From Saprospirales bacterium (GTDB taxonomy: Bacteria > Bacteroidota > Bacteroidia > Chitinophagales > Saprospiraceae): a stretch of DNA of 25,969 bases. This document shows, in pieces, positions 8,679 to 17,231 of the stretch (position 1 is the first letter of the stretch; the number at the start of each line of letters is the position of its first letter). A program made the position numbers and the translations under genes. The notes below the pieces were generated by a model that did not search any database, was not told the origin of the DNA, and was given only the letters and a program-made list of their open reading frames with translations. Location of the stretch: positions 1 through 25,969 of the forward strand of contig JADJYG010000013.1 in assembly GCA_016719895.1 (NCBI GenBank), given 5' to 3'.

Positions 8679-8761
8679 AAGAAGGTTCCGTTATAGTGAT
8701 GGTGTTTTTGTTTTCTTCAGAAGCGCTGTGGCATTTCGTTCGTTTCTGAATTTCATAGTAC

Positions 8762-8786
8762 AAAAAAAACCACTATTCGGCGGTGG
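8762..8786 (-). terminator. possible intrinsic terminator after the response regulator
   Basis: Read on the minus strand, a short stem with CCAC and GTGG arms is followed by eight T residues. It lies about 180 bp past the response regulator stop and before the protease gene, where a transcript boundary is plausible. The stem is only 4-5 bp, so the call is weak. Confidence 0.35.
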
Positions 8787-8879
8787 CATCAGCGGGAGCA
8801 TGAAGCGCCGGCTTAAGGTTTCCAAAGTTGTTGGGGAGTCCTTCCTAAGTAAGGGAGAGAATCTTGGATAGTATAGATA

Positions 8880-8916
8880 TTGCAGGGCTCCTGAAGTTCG
8901 AACAGGACCCCTGCAA
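8880..8916. terminator. strong hairpin downstream of the response regulator
   Basis: Arms TTGCAGGG-C-TCCTG and CAGGA-C-CCCTGCAA pair over 13 bp with one internal C/C mismatch and a 9-nt loop. It starts 49 bp after the response regulator stop on the minus strand. No clear T-run follows, so it may act as a transcript-end stabiliser and not as a classical terminator. The 8679-8964 interval holds no recognisable gene. Confidence 0.5.
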
Positions 8917-8964
8917 CGGCATTTGCATTAGGAAAAAGGTTGACCAGAGCGTGCTGGCGACGTG

Positions 8965-9849
8965 CTAACGGTTGTCCTGGATAAATACGTCCAGTTCCCG
9001 TTGCAAGCCTTCTATGACATCGGGTATCCGCATCCGCAATGCCTCGATCACAAAACGAGCGCCCCAGTTGTCGACCTCTTCTTCAGCGAAAATCTTGTGG
9101 CGGATGTTGCTGACGTGTACGTCAAAGGCATTGCTGGTGCAGGGGATTTCTTCAACAATGTCGCGTTTGGATACGCCCAGAGCGATCATCTTAAAGATTT
9201 CCCATTCGGCCGATGTGAGGCCGGCTTCCAGACGGAGGCTGCAATCAATTTTGAAGAGTCGGAATTCTTCTCCGGAAGTATCGATAGCTGCTTGCCAGGG
9301 TTTGGCTGGGTCAACGTCGGGTTTCGACCGTATTTCTTGTTGCATACTTTGGGTTAGTTTTGACCAGCGCTTTTTCCGGTCTCGGTTAAATTCCTGGAAG
9401 AAAAGCTTATCCGGGGCATTGGAAAAGCGGTTCCAGTCAGCAGGAACATCCCAGAAGGCCTCGCCCTGTTCCAAATGTTCGAGGGCGCGGAGGAGTTTTT
9501 GGGGCAGGTTCCCCTTGCGCAAATAGCCGGCCAGGTCAGAAAGGCGTACTTTTTGGTAAACCACCGGGCTGTTATAATCCGTCATGGCGATGATTTTGAT
9601 GTCCGGATATAAATTGGTGACCTCCTGAGCGACGGTAATGCCTTTTTCAAATTCAATGCCATCGGAAATATCCATCAAAATGGTATGGACTGGCGTGCCG
9701 GCCGACCGGTAGTCGCCCATTTTCCTTTTCACCTGGTTGAAATCATACACCGTATCCAACACGTGAAACCTGGCTTTAACCGGGTCTAATTGTATCCGGA
9801 TGCCTTCGGCTTGAGCCGGCTTATCATCGACAATTATAAGGTTCATCAT
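8965..9849 (-). CDS. response regulator with LuxR/GerE-like helix-turn-helix output
   Basis: This is a predicted transcription regulator controlled by the adjacent kinase. The frame is intact, 294 residues, starting MMNLIIVDDKP at 9849 (a second ATG follows at 9846). The receiver domain occupies residues 1 to about 130, with the acidic pair in IIVDD, the phospho-acceptor Asp in ILMDIS, the switch Thr in AMTDYN and the Lys in GYLRKGN. A linker of about 75 residues follows. Residues about 210-265 (LTSAEWEIFKMIALGVSKRD, then SNAFDVHVSNIRHKI) form a LuxR-like helix-turn-helix. The start is 2 bp from the kinase stop, so the two are translationally linked. The target genes are not known; the type VI operon just downstream is a reasonable guess from position only. 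Confidence 0.85.
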   Translation of the reverse strand: MMNLIIVDDKPAQAEGIRIQLDPVKARFHVLDTVYDFNQVKRKMGDYRSAGTPVHTILMDISDGIEFEKGITVAQEVTNLYPDIKIIAMTDYNSPVVYQKVRLSDLAGYLRKGNLPQKLLRALEHLEQGEAFWDVPADWNRFSNAPDKLFFQEFNRDRKKRWSKLTQSMQQEIRSKPDVDPAKPWQAAIDTSGEEFRLFKIDCSLRLEAGLTSAEWEIFKMIALGVSKRDIVEEIPCTSNAFDVHVSNIRHKIFAEEEVDNWGARFVIEALRMRIPDVIEGLQRELDVFIQDNR

Positions 9850-9851
9850 AT

Positions 9852-11990
9852 TTATGGTTCGGGTTGTTTTGCAGTGAGTAAGGTAAACGAAATAACAGTT
9901 CGGCCGGGTTCGGAGTGTTCAACTTTGATGGTGCCCTTGTGGCGTTCGATAAAATGGGCGCACAATTGCGTCCCCAGGCCGCCCTTTCTTTTTTTACCTG
10001 AAAAAAGTATGCTGGCCAGGTTTTCCTCAATACCGGTGCCGTTGTCTTCAATGCTGACGCACGCCCCGCCGTCCACCGATTGTGTACTGATCCGGATTTG
10101 CCCCGGTTCTCCGGGCGCTTTTTTCATTTGGATACTGGCGTTGATGCTATTGTTGAGCAAATTCCGGAAGACCAGATACAACATCTCTTCGTCGGCACTT
10201 ACCCAACAGGAGGGGTCGGTTTCATTGCTGATGGCGATATGGTTATATTCCACCCAATACTGTACCTTTTCTAGCGCACCCGTCAGTACCGTGTGCAAAT
10301 TACAGGCTTTAGGGTTGAACTTTTCTTCGTTCAACTGAAATTTTGCCAGACGGTCCAGGCCCTCAAATTCAATATGCGCGTTTTCCACGCTGGTGATCAG
10401 GTGCCGGAAGGCGTCGCGAATCAGCGGATCATTTTGGTCTGGTGGGAGCCGCTCGGCAATCTGGGCAGCTAATTGGGCAGTAGAGCGCAAGTATCCCTTC
10501 ATCTCGTGTCCAATAATCCAGGCAATGTTTCGAAGGTCGGTTACATCGGTGTCTACTGCCACCCACCAGCCGTTCAATGGGGAGTGATCCGGGAACATGA
10601 TCGCCTCCGTGCGTACATAGCTGCTGCCCAGTTTGGAGTCGTATTGAAAGGATTCGCCCTTTTGTTGTTCGATTTTTTTCTTGATGTCGACTGCACTGAC
10701 TGTTTCGGGATGGCTGATGTCCTGAAACCGTCGTCCAAAAAGGTTGGCTTCGGGCAGGTCCAGGTGTTTTTGAAAACTGTTATTAAAAAACCGGAGCCGG
10801 TCCTCGTTGTCAAAAATAGAAATGGCAGGCGTTGCGTTGCGAACAGCGAAGAGCAAGCGTTCGTTTTCTTTAAGCCATTGCCACTTTTTCCGGTAAGAAT
10901 TTAACAATACCGCCAGCAGGCTACCAATTAGGATAATGACAAAGGACCACAGTATATTATTAGAGAAGCGAAGAGTGGACTCCCTGTTTTTCTCCTGGCT
11001 CTTGAAATTATCATAATTCGCTCGTACCTCATTAATCAATCTGTTTTTTGCTTCGCAGAATTTTTTTCTTGTTGTATCACCTTGCGTTATCTGGTCACAA
11101 AACAAGTTCACGAGGCTCACCGATGCAGCCTTAAAATATTCTGGTCCTTCCCAGACAGATGCGCTGATACTCTCATCCATTAATTTTTCAGCTTCCCGCC
11201 ACTCCTCTTTGAAATCCTCTCGTTGTTGCCAGCGGACTTCCAAGCATCGGAGGAGCCACTGATCAGCCACCACGAAATTTTGCTGGGAAATCTGAATTCG
11301 TGCCTGATTCCAGTAGAGGTACCCTTCCATCCGGCGGACGAGTTTCCGGAAGTTATTAGATCTGTCCGCTTTTAAGACTCCGGGGTGAATATTATTAAAG
11401 GCTTGGTACGCTGAGTCCAACATGTTTTTAGCAGCAGCCAGGTTGCCGGCGAGCAGGTAACATTCGGCTTTATTGTTCAGAAAAGCAACCCGGTAGTATG
11501 CTGAGCTGTCGGTCGGCAAGTCTTGCGGAATATTCAAAAGCGCCAGGTCGTAATTGTTCAAGGCGGCTTGAAACGACCTGGCTTGCGAGGAGTCCAACCG
11601 GATCATTTCCTTGTGATATTCGCCGAGCAGGTTGAAGGCATACATTCGTTCGAAGGAGGCCGGCTGGAGGGTCAGTGTTTGCTCGGCGTAGGTTCTTACC
11701 TTTTCCCAGTTATTGGCAGAGTAGTAGGCAGAGGCTTGAACATTTAGTATTCGGGCCAGTTCCCGGGGGCGTTCCAGTTTCAGGGTTTTGTATTGCATTT
11801 CTGCCTCCAAAGCCCAGTTGAAAGATTTTATCGGGTCCTCGAGCCGGTACCGGTTCATGGAATCTAGATACATCCGGTAATTGGCTTCGGATACGGATCG
11901 ACCGGCCGGTTGAGCGGTGGTTGAATATGTTAAAACCAATGCACCCAAGGCGATCCAAAACCTTGGCAGTATTAAATGTTCGGTAATCAT
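9852..11990 (-). CDS. sensor histidine kinase with periplasmic TPR-like domain and PAS domain
   Basis: This is a predicted inner-membrane sensor that phosphorylates the following response regulator. I chose the ATG at 11990 (MITEHLILPRFWIALGALV) because it gives a clean signal peptide ending near TAQPAG and has an AAGGAG-like site 10 nt upstream; the open frame extends upstream to 12029. Residues about 40-330 are helical repeats of TPR type (ALNNYDLALLNI, KAECYLLAGNLAAAKNMLDS). One membrane helix follows (ILWSFVIILIGSLLAVLL), then a PAS domain (ISIFDNEDRLRFFNNSFQKH). The H-box is WIIGHEMKGYL. The ATPase shows the N-box NLLNNSINA, EDNGTGI and KRKGGLGTQLC. All catalytic motifs are present in about 712 residues. 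TPR-containing periplasmic sensors of this design are common in Bacteroidota. Confidence 0.87.
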   Translation of the reverse strand: MITEHLILPRFWIALGALVLTYSTTAQPAGRSVSEANYRMYLDSMNRYRLEDPIKSFNWALEAEMQYKTLKLERPRELARILNVQASAYYSANNWEKVRTYAEQTLTLQPASFERMYAFNLLGEYHKEMIRLDSSQARSFQAALNNYDLALLNIPQDLPTDSSAYYRVAFLNNKAECYLLAGNLAAAKNMLDSAYQAFNNIHPGVLKADRSNNFRKLVRRMEGYLYWNQARIQISQQNFVVADQWLLRCLEVRWQQREDFKEEWREAEKLMDESISASVWEGPEYFKAASVSLVNLFCDQITQGDTTRKKFCEAKNRLINEVRANYDNFKSQEKNRESTLRFSNNILWSFVIILIGSLLAVLLNSYRKKWQWLKENERLLFAVRNATPAISIFDNEDRLRFFNNSFQKHLDLPEANLFGRRFQDISHPETVSAVDIKKKIEQQKGESFQYDSKLGSSYVRTEAIMFPDHSPLNGWWVAVDTDVTDLRNIAWIIGHEMKGYLRSTAQLAAQIAERLPPDQNDPLIRDAFRHLITSVENAHIEFEGLDRLAKFQLNEEKFNPKACNLHTVLTGALEKVQYWVEYNHIAISNETDPSCWVSADEEMLYLVFRNLLNNSINASIQMKKAPGEPGQIRISTQSVDGGACVSIEDNGTGIEENLASILFSGKKRKGGLGTQLCAHFIERHKGTIKVEHSEPGRTVISFTLLTAKQPEP

Positions 11991-12000
11991 AATGCAAAAT

Positions 12001-12010
12001 TCTCCTTCCT
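12001..12010 (-). promoter_or_regulatory. Shine-Dalgarno-like site for the histidine kinase
   Basis: On the minus strand AGGAAGGAGA ends 10 nt before the ATG at 11990. Bacteroidota seldom use such sites, so it helps to select this ATG over the one at 12029. Confidence 0.45.
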
Positions 12011-12418
12011 GAATGGCGAATCTAACCATACATATGAAGAGTGCGCTTCAGGAATCTTAAGAAAAGTTGGCCTTCCCACTTCATTACATACCTTTTGACA
12101 CTGCCATTACGCCACCTGCCAGACCTTTCCCGCTTTTCCGTATCCGTATAGTGCACCTCCATATACACGACTTTAGGCAGATTGCTGGCACCTCCGTGCG
12201 GTGTTCCGCAGGCTTGCCTTGGCGTAATATGGGCATGCCGGCGCCGCCCAGCGCAAAGGCGCGCACAGCGCGGTAGTGAGCCGGTTTGTGGTGTGAGGAT
12301 TGCCGCCGGACAGCGGGAAAACCGGCAAGAAGAAGCCGTCGCGACGGGGACGTTGCGGCGGCTTGGTTTGTTTTTGCCATCCTCTTTTCTACGTCGCAAA
12401 GGCGACGGCATAATACCA
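12011..12418. other. intergenic stretch with no supported gene
   Basis: About 400 bp separate the SIR2-TPR gene from the histidine kinase. Several open frames cross it on both strands, but all are rich in Arg, Ala and Pro, lack domain-like patterns and lack a credible start. They look like by-products of a GC-rich segment (about 12180-12380). The kinase promoter should lie at its low-coordinate end. I see no repeat or RNA gene here. Confidence 0.4.
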
Positions 12419-14272
12419 TTAAAAACGCCCTTCACCTTTTAGCGTCAGAACGGTTTGCAGCAACTTGGTCGAGTTCTCTATCCCTTTCTGATCGTGTATG
12501 ATTCTTTGATCTGCAAGGATTCCTCCAGACAAGCCTGCGCTTTATCCAATTGCATCATGTTCAGGTACATATTACCCAGACTGTGAAGGGAATGTCCCAG
12601 GTCGAGTTTGGCGCTGGCACTCCGTTCATAGGATACCGCCGTTTCAAATGCGCGGGCGGCTTCTGCAAAATTTTCGCGCAAGGATAAAATGTAGCCGAGC
12701 CCGTGGTAAGCAATGCCCAATCCGGTTTGATTGCCGTTGAGCCGGAGGATTTTAATGGCTTTGTGTGCATATGCTTCGGCCTCGTCCAGGTTGCCCTGCT
12801 GGCGGAGAGCTGGCTATGGCTGTATAACCCATCGCTGTACCGGTGAGGTGGCCAATGGCTTCGGAAATCGGTTGGCTGATTCATAATATTTCAAACTTTT
12901 TCGATTTCCCCGGACTCGGCAACAACCCGGCCGAGCTCATGCATCGCATCGGCCATCCTAACCGGATCTTCCGCCTTTTCAAAAATTTTAAAGGCGGCGT
13001 GGAGATACATTTCCGCCAGTTTGAATTGGTTCATATTCGTATTCACTCTGGCCAGGTTGTAATAGGCAATGCCTTTTATAGAAATACCATCAATAATCTG
13101 CTCCGAATCGGTCAAGGCCGACAGGGTTAAAATGGCCCGTTCATTATCGTTCAGGAAGGGAATGATGTTACAGAGGATGAGTTGCCTGATCCCGTCTTGC
13201 CGTTGGGGCAAAGCCGCTTCCCGGATATGCTCCAGAAAGGCAGCGCTTTCTTCAAACCGTTCGAGCATACTCAATAAATAGCCCAGGAACAGGTGTTGTT
13301 GTGCTGTTGTTGCGAGGTGTTTATCGGCCCAATCCGCCAACCGGGCAGACCAATCGAATTGTGGTTGGTCCGGTTGGCTGCCTTTTATGTCAATACCGAA
13401 AACGGCTGCCGTATCCCCGGAAATGATCTGCATGGACTGGTTTTTATCTCCTTGCAACAATCTGAACGGCGGGCGATCCCGCCAGTCTTCGGGTAATTGG
13501 TTTTCCTGCCGCGGCGAATGCTGGCTGTGGTGTAGCCAGGAGAGTCCATTCGGGCTGGCTGTTCCAGTAAACAGGGCATGATGTCAAAATCATCGCAACC
13601 CGAATACCCCATAACAACCAAATGCCGGGTGCTCAACGCGGCGGCGATGGCGACGGCCAAATGATTGGACGGACCAGACAGATACAATTAGCCGACATGT
13701 TCGATCGCAACTTTAATATGTTACGCCCCTTGCCAGATAGTCCCGTCTGAATTCATCAGGTCATATCCCCCGTGCAACTTCAGGATAGGGTGTTGAAAGG
13801 CATCCGGGTTTTTGCCAAACGCCGTGAGTTCTTCATCGGTTGCCAGGAGCGTATAGTGGATGCCAAGCGCATGACATGCACGTTCAAGCAGATTGTCGAA
13901 ATTGGTGGTGAGCAGTATGGCGCCCTGTTCCAGTTGCCTGGCCAGAAAAAAATGGTATGCATTAGGCGAAGTGCAACTGCTGTACAAGCGAAGCAGTTCG
14001 AGTTCCGGATCAATGGTTAGCCGGATACAACTCAACACGCCTTCAAAACGCAAGAAATCACCCTCAAATCTTTTGCCTACCGTTTCTATAAACAGGCGGT
14101 CTGTGATTGCTGCTTTCAAAGTAGGATCATCGGTAATTTTTTCTGTCAAAGCAGTAATAAATTGCGCTGCGCCGGGTAGCGCGGCAGGGGGAGCAACCGA
14201 AATCCCTGCTCCAGCCAGATATGCCAGTTGGGTTGGATGTTCCTTTATGAATCCGTCCATATTATTCGACAT
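12419..14272 (-). CDS. SIR2-domain protein with C-terminal TPR repeats, several frameshifts
   Basis: This is a predicted NAD-binding SIR2 enzyme (NADase or deacylase) fused to TPRs. The ATG at 14272 (MSNNMDGFIKEHP) overlaps the upstream TPR gene. The N-terminal domain has AYLAGAGIS (nucleotide-binding loop, residues 18-25), LLTTNFDNLLERA (catalytic-type Asn near 124) and ILKLHGGYD (His167). After a frameshift near 13700 it continues LVVMGYSGCDDFDIMP, the usual end of SIR2_2-type domains. After another near 13550 it reads WRDRPPFRLLQGD. TPRs follow (GIAYYNLARVNTNMNQFKLA; GNLDEAEAYAHKAIKI; SLHSLGNMYLNMMQLDKAQA). The end is either 12478 or, with one more shift, 12419. The total would be about 615 residues. 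The catalytic Asn and His are kept, which suggests an active enzyme. Confidence 0.72.
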
Positions 14273-15149
14273 TAGACAGAAACGCCAGGGTATTGTTGAC
14301 GGCATTGATATCGCCGGATCGCCTGAAAATGTTCACTGCCTCGCGGAGGTTTTGGATGGCTTCCTGTTTGTCTCCGTTCATCAGCATCACCATTCCCCGG
14401 CCTTGAAGCAGAAAAGCAACTTCTTTTTCATTTTTCAAGCGTTGAAAATGTCGAAGGCTTTCCTCCGTGTATTCAAGTCCGCGTGTTTTGTCGCCGGTGG
14501 CAATCATGGCAAAGCCAACTAATCCTTTGCATTTTGCCGATTCTGTCTCCATCGAAATCTCCCGGAATCCATCCATCGCGTCCTTGCCGGGCGACAGGAC
14601 TTCCGGAAACTGATTCTGGCGGAAAAAAGCCTCGGCTTTGTTGTAGTTTGCAGCAGCTCGATAGTATGCAATTACATTCGACCGGGGAAGCCCGGATGCT
14701 ACCTCATGGGTGGCATCTACCAGTTTAATTACCATCTCATAATTCTGGTGGTTCAAATGATGGATCATGAGTTTATTATAAGTAGCGAGGGCAAGCATGG
14801 GGTTGCGCGTCAATTGTAACGCCCAGTGTATTACCTCCAGGCTTTTTTGGGTCATTTCAGCATTATCGCGGCTTACTGTGAGCATGAGAAAGCCCATGTA
14901 AAAAGAACAAGATGCTTTCAGTTCGTCGACCTCCAGATCCATGATATCTTGCATAGTCTCCCGGATTTTATCGAATGCTTTGTCGCCGTCGCCGTCAGCC
15001 ATATGCCGTTTAATTACTTCCAGGTTGCGCAAAGCAGCTTCAATCCTGTTTCGCGTGGAAGCGTCGCCGCGTACGACCTGATCGCATTGTTGCCGGATGA
15101 TATCCATATCCGGCTCGAAGCTGTATTGGTCCGAATGAAGTGTGGCCAT
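14262..15149 (-). CDS. TPR-repeat protein, first gene of the SIR2 operon
   Basis: The frame is intact, 295 residues, from the ATG at 15149 to the stop at 14262. There is no signal peptide, so it is probably cytoplasmic. The N-terminal 60 residues are helical and charged (IIRQQCDQVVRGDASTRNRI). The rest is a chain of TPR-like helix pairs, such as NPMLALATYNKLMIHHLNHQ, YYRAAANYNKAEAFFRQNQF, DKTRGLEYTEESLRHFQRLK and VAFLLQGRGMVMLMNGDKQE. Such proteins are scaffolds or sensors for partner proteins. The stop overlaps the SIR2 gene start by 11 bp (ATGTCGAATAA), so translation is coupled and the two products probably work together. It may sense a trigger or restrain the SIR2 enzyme, but that is inference. 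Confidence 0.8.
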   Translation of the reverse strand: MATLHSDQYSFEPDMDIIRQQCDQVVRGDASTRNRIEAALRNLEVIKRHMADGDGDKAFDKIRETMQDIMDLEVDELKASCSFYMGFLMLTVSRDNAEMTQKSLEVIHWALQLTRNPMLALATYNKLMIHHLNHQNYEMVIKLVDATHEVASGLPRSNVIAYYRAAANYNKAEAFFRQNQFPEVLSPGKDAMDGFREISMETESAKCKGLVGFAMIATGDKTRGLEYTEESLRHFQRLKNEKEVAFLLQGRGMVMLMNGDKQEAIQNLREAVNIFRRSGDINAVNNTLAFLSNVE

Positions 15150-15190
15150 GTCTGGATCGGTTTAGGTAGTTTTTGAATGTTGCACAATTA

Positions 15191-15210
15191 CTTGGGGCTG
15201 TACAAAAGTA
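15191..15210 (-). promoter_or_regulatory. candidate promoter of the TPR-SIR2 operon
   Basis: On the minus strand the sequence reads TACTTTTGTACAGCCCCAAG. It begins with an exact TAnnTTTG word, the Bacteroidota -7 element, about 45 bp before the ATG at 15149. I see no clear TTG-type -33 element at the usual distance. A closely similar word precedes the metallopeptidase gene at 21457-21476. Confidence 0.45.
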
Positions 15211-15246
15211 TTCAAAATACCGGTTGATGCCCATACATACAGTCCT

Positions 15247-15267
15247 CAAGAATTAATCAATTTTTCA
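15247..15267. repeat. short conserved intergenic motif, copy 1
   Basis: The core AAGAATTAATCAATTTTTCA recurs with one change at 21527-21547. In both places it lies upstream of a minus-strand gene and of a TAnnTTTG-GTACAG promoter word. The remaining part of 15150-15410 is AT-rich and holds no gene. Confidence 0.4.
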
Positions 15268-15410
15268 TTTGAATTTAAGTAAAAAATTATCGGCTGCTAA
15301 TCCGGTCATCCCAATTTTGGAAAATCAAATTAACTACCGTTGCAAGCCTCCTGTTTTTCAGGCTGTAGCGGTGGAGTAATCGTGATTTTCTAAACTCTAA
15401 ATGTACCAAT

Positions 15411-17219
15411 ATGAGCATTCAACTATTTGGTCGCTGGAACCTGAAGGTTACCAAAGCGATCCACAACTGGGAGAACCGCTTTCGTATCGAGGGTGCAGCA
15501 TCGGGCGGCGGGACCTATCCGCCTACCGTCGGTCTCGATGTCACTGCCGATGGCGCCGCTTGGTTGCTGACGGCGGAGTACCGCGAGTCGAACGCCGAGC
15601 CGTGGAAGGCGTCTGAAATGATGATCGACACTGGTCCGGAACGCGTAGCCATACGCGCCGCGATCGGCGCCGAAGATCCGCTGCCCACGCGCGATTTTGA
15701 GGATATCCAATGGGATGCCGCCTACCTGGACGGCACCATGCTCGATATTCCGTACCGGCCCTATGCGGTGCGTACGGACGACCTGTTTCAAATGCCCGAC
15801 GGTATCTTCGAAACGGCCCTGGGTACCTACTACATGGGCGTGCGGGTCATCAACCGCTGGGGACTTCCCTTTACCGACGATAACGTACTCGATATTACTG
15901 CCGCCAGCCGGGCCGATCTGGCCATGCGCGGGGTGCGGATAACAGATGCCTGGACGCAGGCCGAGCTGGCTGCCCTGGGCCAATCCCAAAAAGGCGCCGG
16001 CATGGTACTTGGCCCGTTGGCGCCGGGCGCCGGGCGCACGGTGTATTTTAAAGTGGATGTGTCTGACGCTTCACCGCACAAGCACGAGGTCGAGTTTGTC
16101 TGTCGAAACATGGCCGGTATGGCAGATCCTGGCCATTCGGCGCGGCGCGTGCGCAAGCAAATATTTGTGAGCCGCACGGCGCTCGACCCGGCTACCGGCG
16201 AGATCGTTTCAGAAGTACAGGAGGGAACGTTGCGCTTTAAATTGCGCGAATTTGCTTTCGACCTCAAGAATGCCCGCGCTGGCCGGAAGCGATGCCGCAA
16301 ACCGGAACGACCCAAACCCAATGCCGCGGTCCGCGACCGCCTGCGCCATACGCTGCAAGATTTGCTCGACGGCAAGGCCATCGACCCCTGCGTGATCCAA
16401 CAGATTCTGGCGTGCTATTGTTCGCATGGCCCGTGCGGCGGCAACGGCGGCGGCGGCCGGCCGGATCCCCGCCGTCCGTCGGACGGACGGTTCTGTTATG
16501 AGCCGTTTTATAGCTTCCCCACGCATTTTTCCTATACCGTTATTCCAAGAGAGCCCTTTGATGGACAATATGGGCCAATCCCGTTCGACGACCCCTGGTG
16601 GAAGGTGCTCTTGCTGATTATTGCCGTTATACTGTTGATCGCCGCCGCGCTTTCGGAAGCTTCGGATGTGGCATATCACGATGAAGACCTGATCATCGGG
16701 CAACTCGGCAGGTCTCGGCAGACCGGCGTCGACGCCGCGCTTTGTGTACTCGACACCGATCGGGCGACCAGTTTTCTGCAAGTGCTGGACGCCCAGTCGG
16801 ATGAAGACAACCAAAACTTCGAAAATGCATTGGATGGCCAGATCACGGTTGTTAACTCAATTATGACCGTGGCTGAGGCGATGGCTCTGATTGACGACCC
16901 GACTACGCCGGCAGCGCAATTGCAGGTGTTCAAATCCGGCTCCACTACAGGTCTTACGCATGGCCTGATGACGGGCTATACCTCGGCCCCGTTCACCCGT
17001 TCAGATGACGGTACGTTATTCGATATCCCGCAGCTAAGGATCGGCCCGGATCCGGCTTTTGGCGAAAACGTCAGCAGGCCAGGTGACAGCGGCTCGATCT
17101 GGGTACACCGGGCGACAAACCGCCCGTTGGCATTGCACCATTCGGGCAGCGACAACCCTGATGCAGCAACGGCCTCATTCCTGGAGGATGTGGCAAACCT
17201 ACTCAACATCACCCTTTAA
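15411..17219 (+). CDS. membrane-anchored protein with the Asp/Ser half of a trypsin-like protease
   Basis: The frame is intact, 602 residues, from the ATG at 15411; an upstream ATG in another frame at 15401 is not used. Residues 1 to about 280 are beta-rich with no family I recognise. Residues about 285-380 are basic and then Gly/Cys-rich (CYCSHGPCGGNGGGG). One membrane helix follows at about 399-419 (VLLLIIAVILLIAAAL). From about 425 the sequence matches the second half of Nal1-like chymotrypsin-fold proteases: DLIIGQLGRSRQTGVDAALC with Asp441, VFKSGSTTGLTHGLMTGY, and SRPGDSGSIWVH with Ser560. The N-terminal barrel and its catalytic His are absent. The His-bearing half is encoded 12 bp downstream, which suggests complementation. 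Confidence 0.72.
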   Translation: MSIQLFGRWNLKVTKAIHNWENRFRIEGAASGGGTYPPTVGLDVTADGAAWLLTAEYRESNAEPWKASEMMIDTGPERVAIRAAIGAEDPLPTRDFEDIQWDAAYLDGTMLDIPYRPYAVRTDDLFQMPDGIFETALGTYYMGVRVINRWGLPFTDDNVLDITAASRADLAMRGVRITDAWTQAELAALGQSQKGAGMVLGPLAPGAGRTVYFKVDVSDASPHKHEVEFVCRNMAGMADPGHSARRVRKQIFVSRTALDPATGEIVSEVQEGTLRFKLREFAFDLKNARAGRKRCRKPERPKPNAAVRDRLRHTLQDLLDGKAIDPCVIQQILACYCSHGPCGGNGGGGRPDPRRPSDGRFCYEPFYSFPTHFSYTVIPREPFDGQYGPIPFDDPWWKVLLLIIAVILLIAAALSEASDVAYHDEDLIIGQLGRSRQTGVDAALCVLDTDRATSFLQVLDAQSDEDNQNFENALDGQITVVNSIMTVAEAMALIDDPTTPAAQLQVFKSGSTTGLTHGLMTGYTSAPFTRSDDGTLFDIPQLRIGPDPAFGENVSRPGDSGSIWVHRATNRPLALHHSGSDNPDAATASFLEDVANLLNITL

Positions 17220-17231
17220 CCAAATGATATC

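Noticed and set aside
12022..12442. overlapping frames of 86-137 codons on both strands
   Set aside because: Arg/Pro-rich, no conserved features, mutually overlapping; no frame is better than the others.
16430..16500. GC-rich GGC-repeat segment
   Set aside because: It encodes a Gly-rich linker inside an intact gene and is not an independent repeat element.
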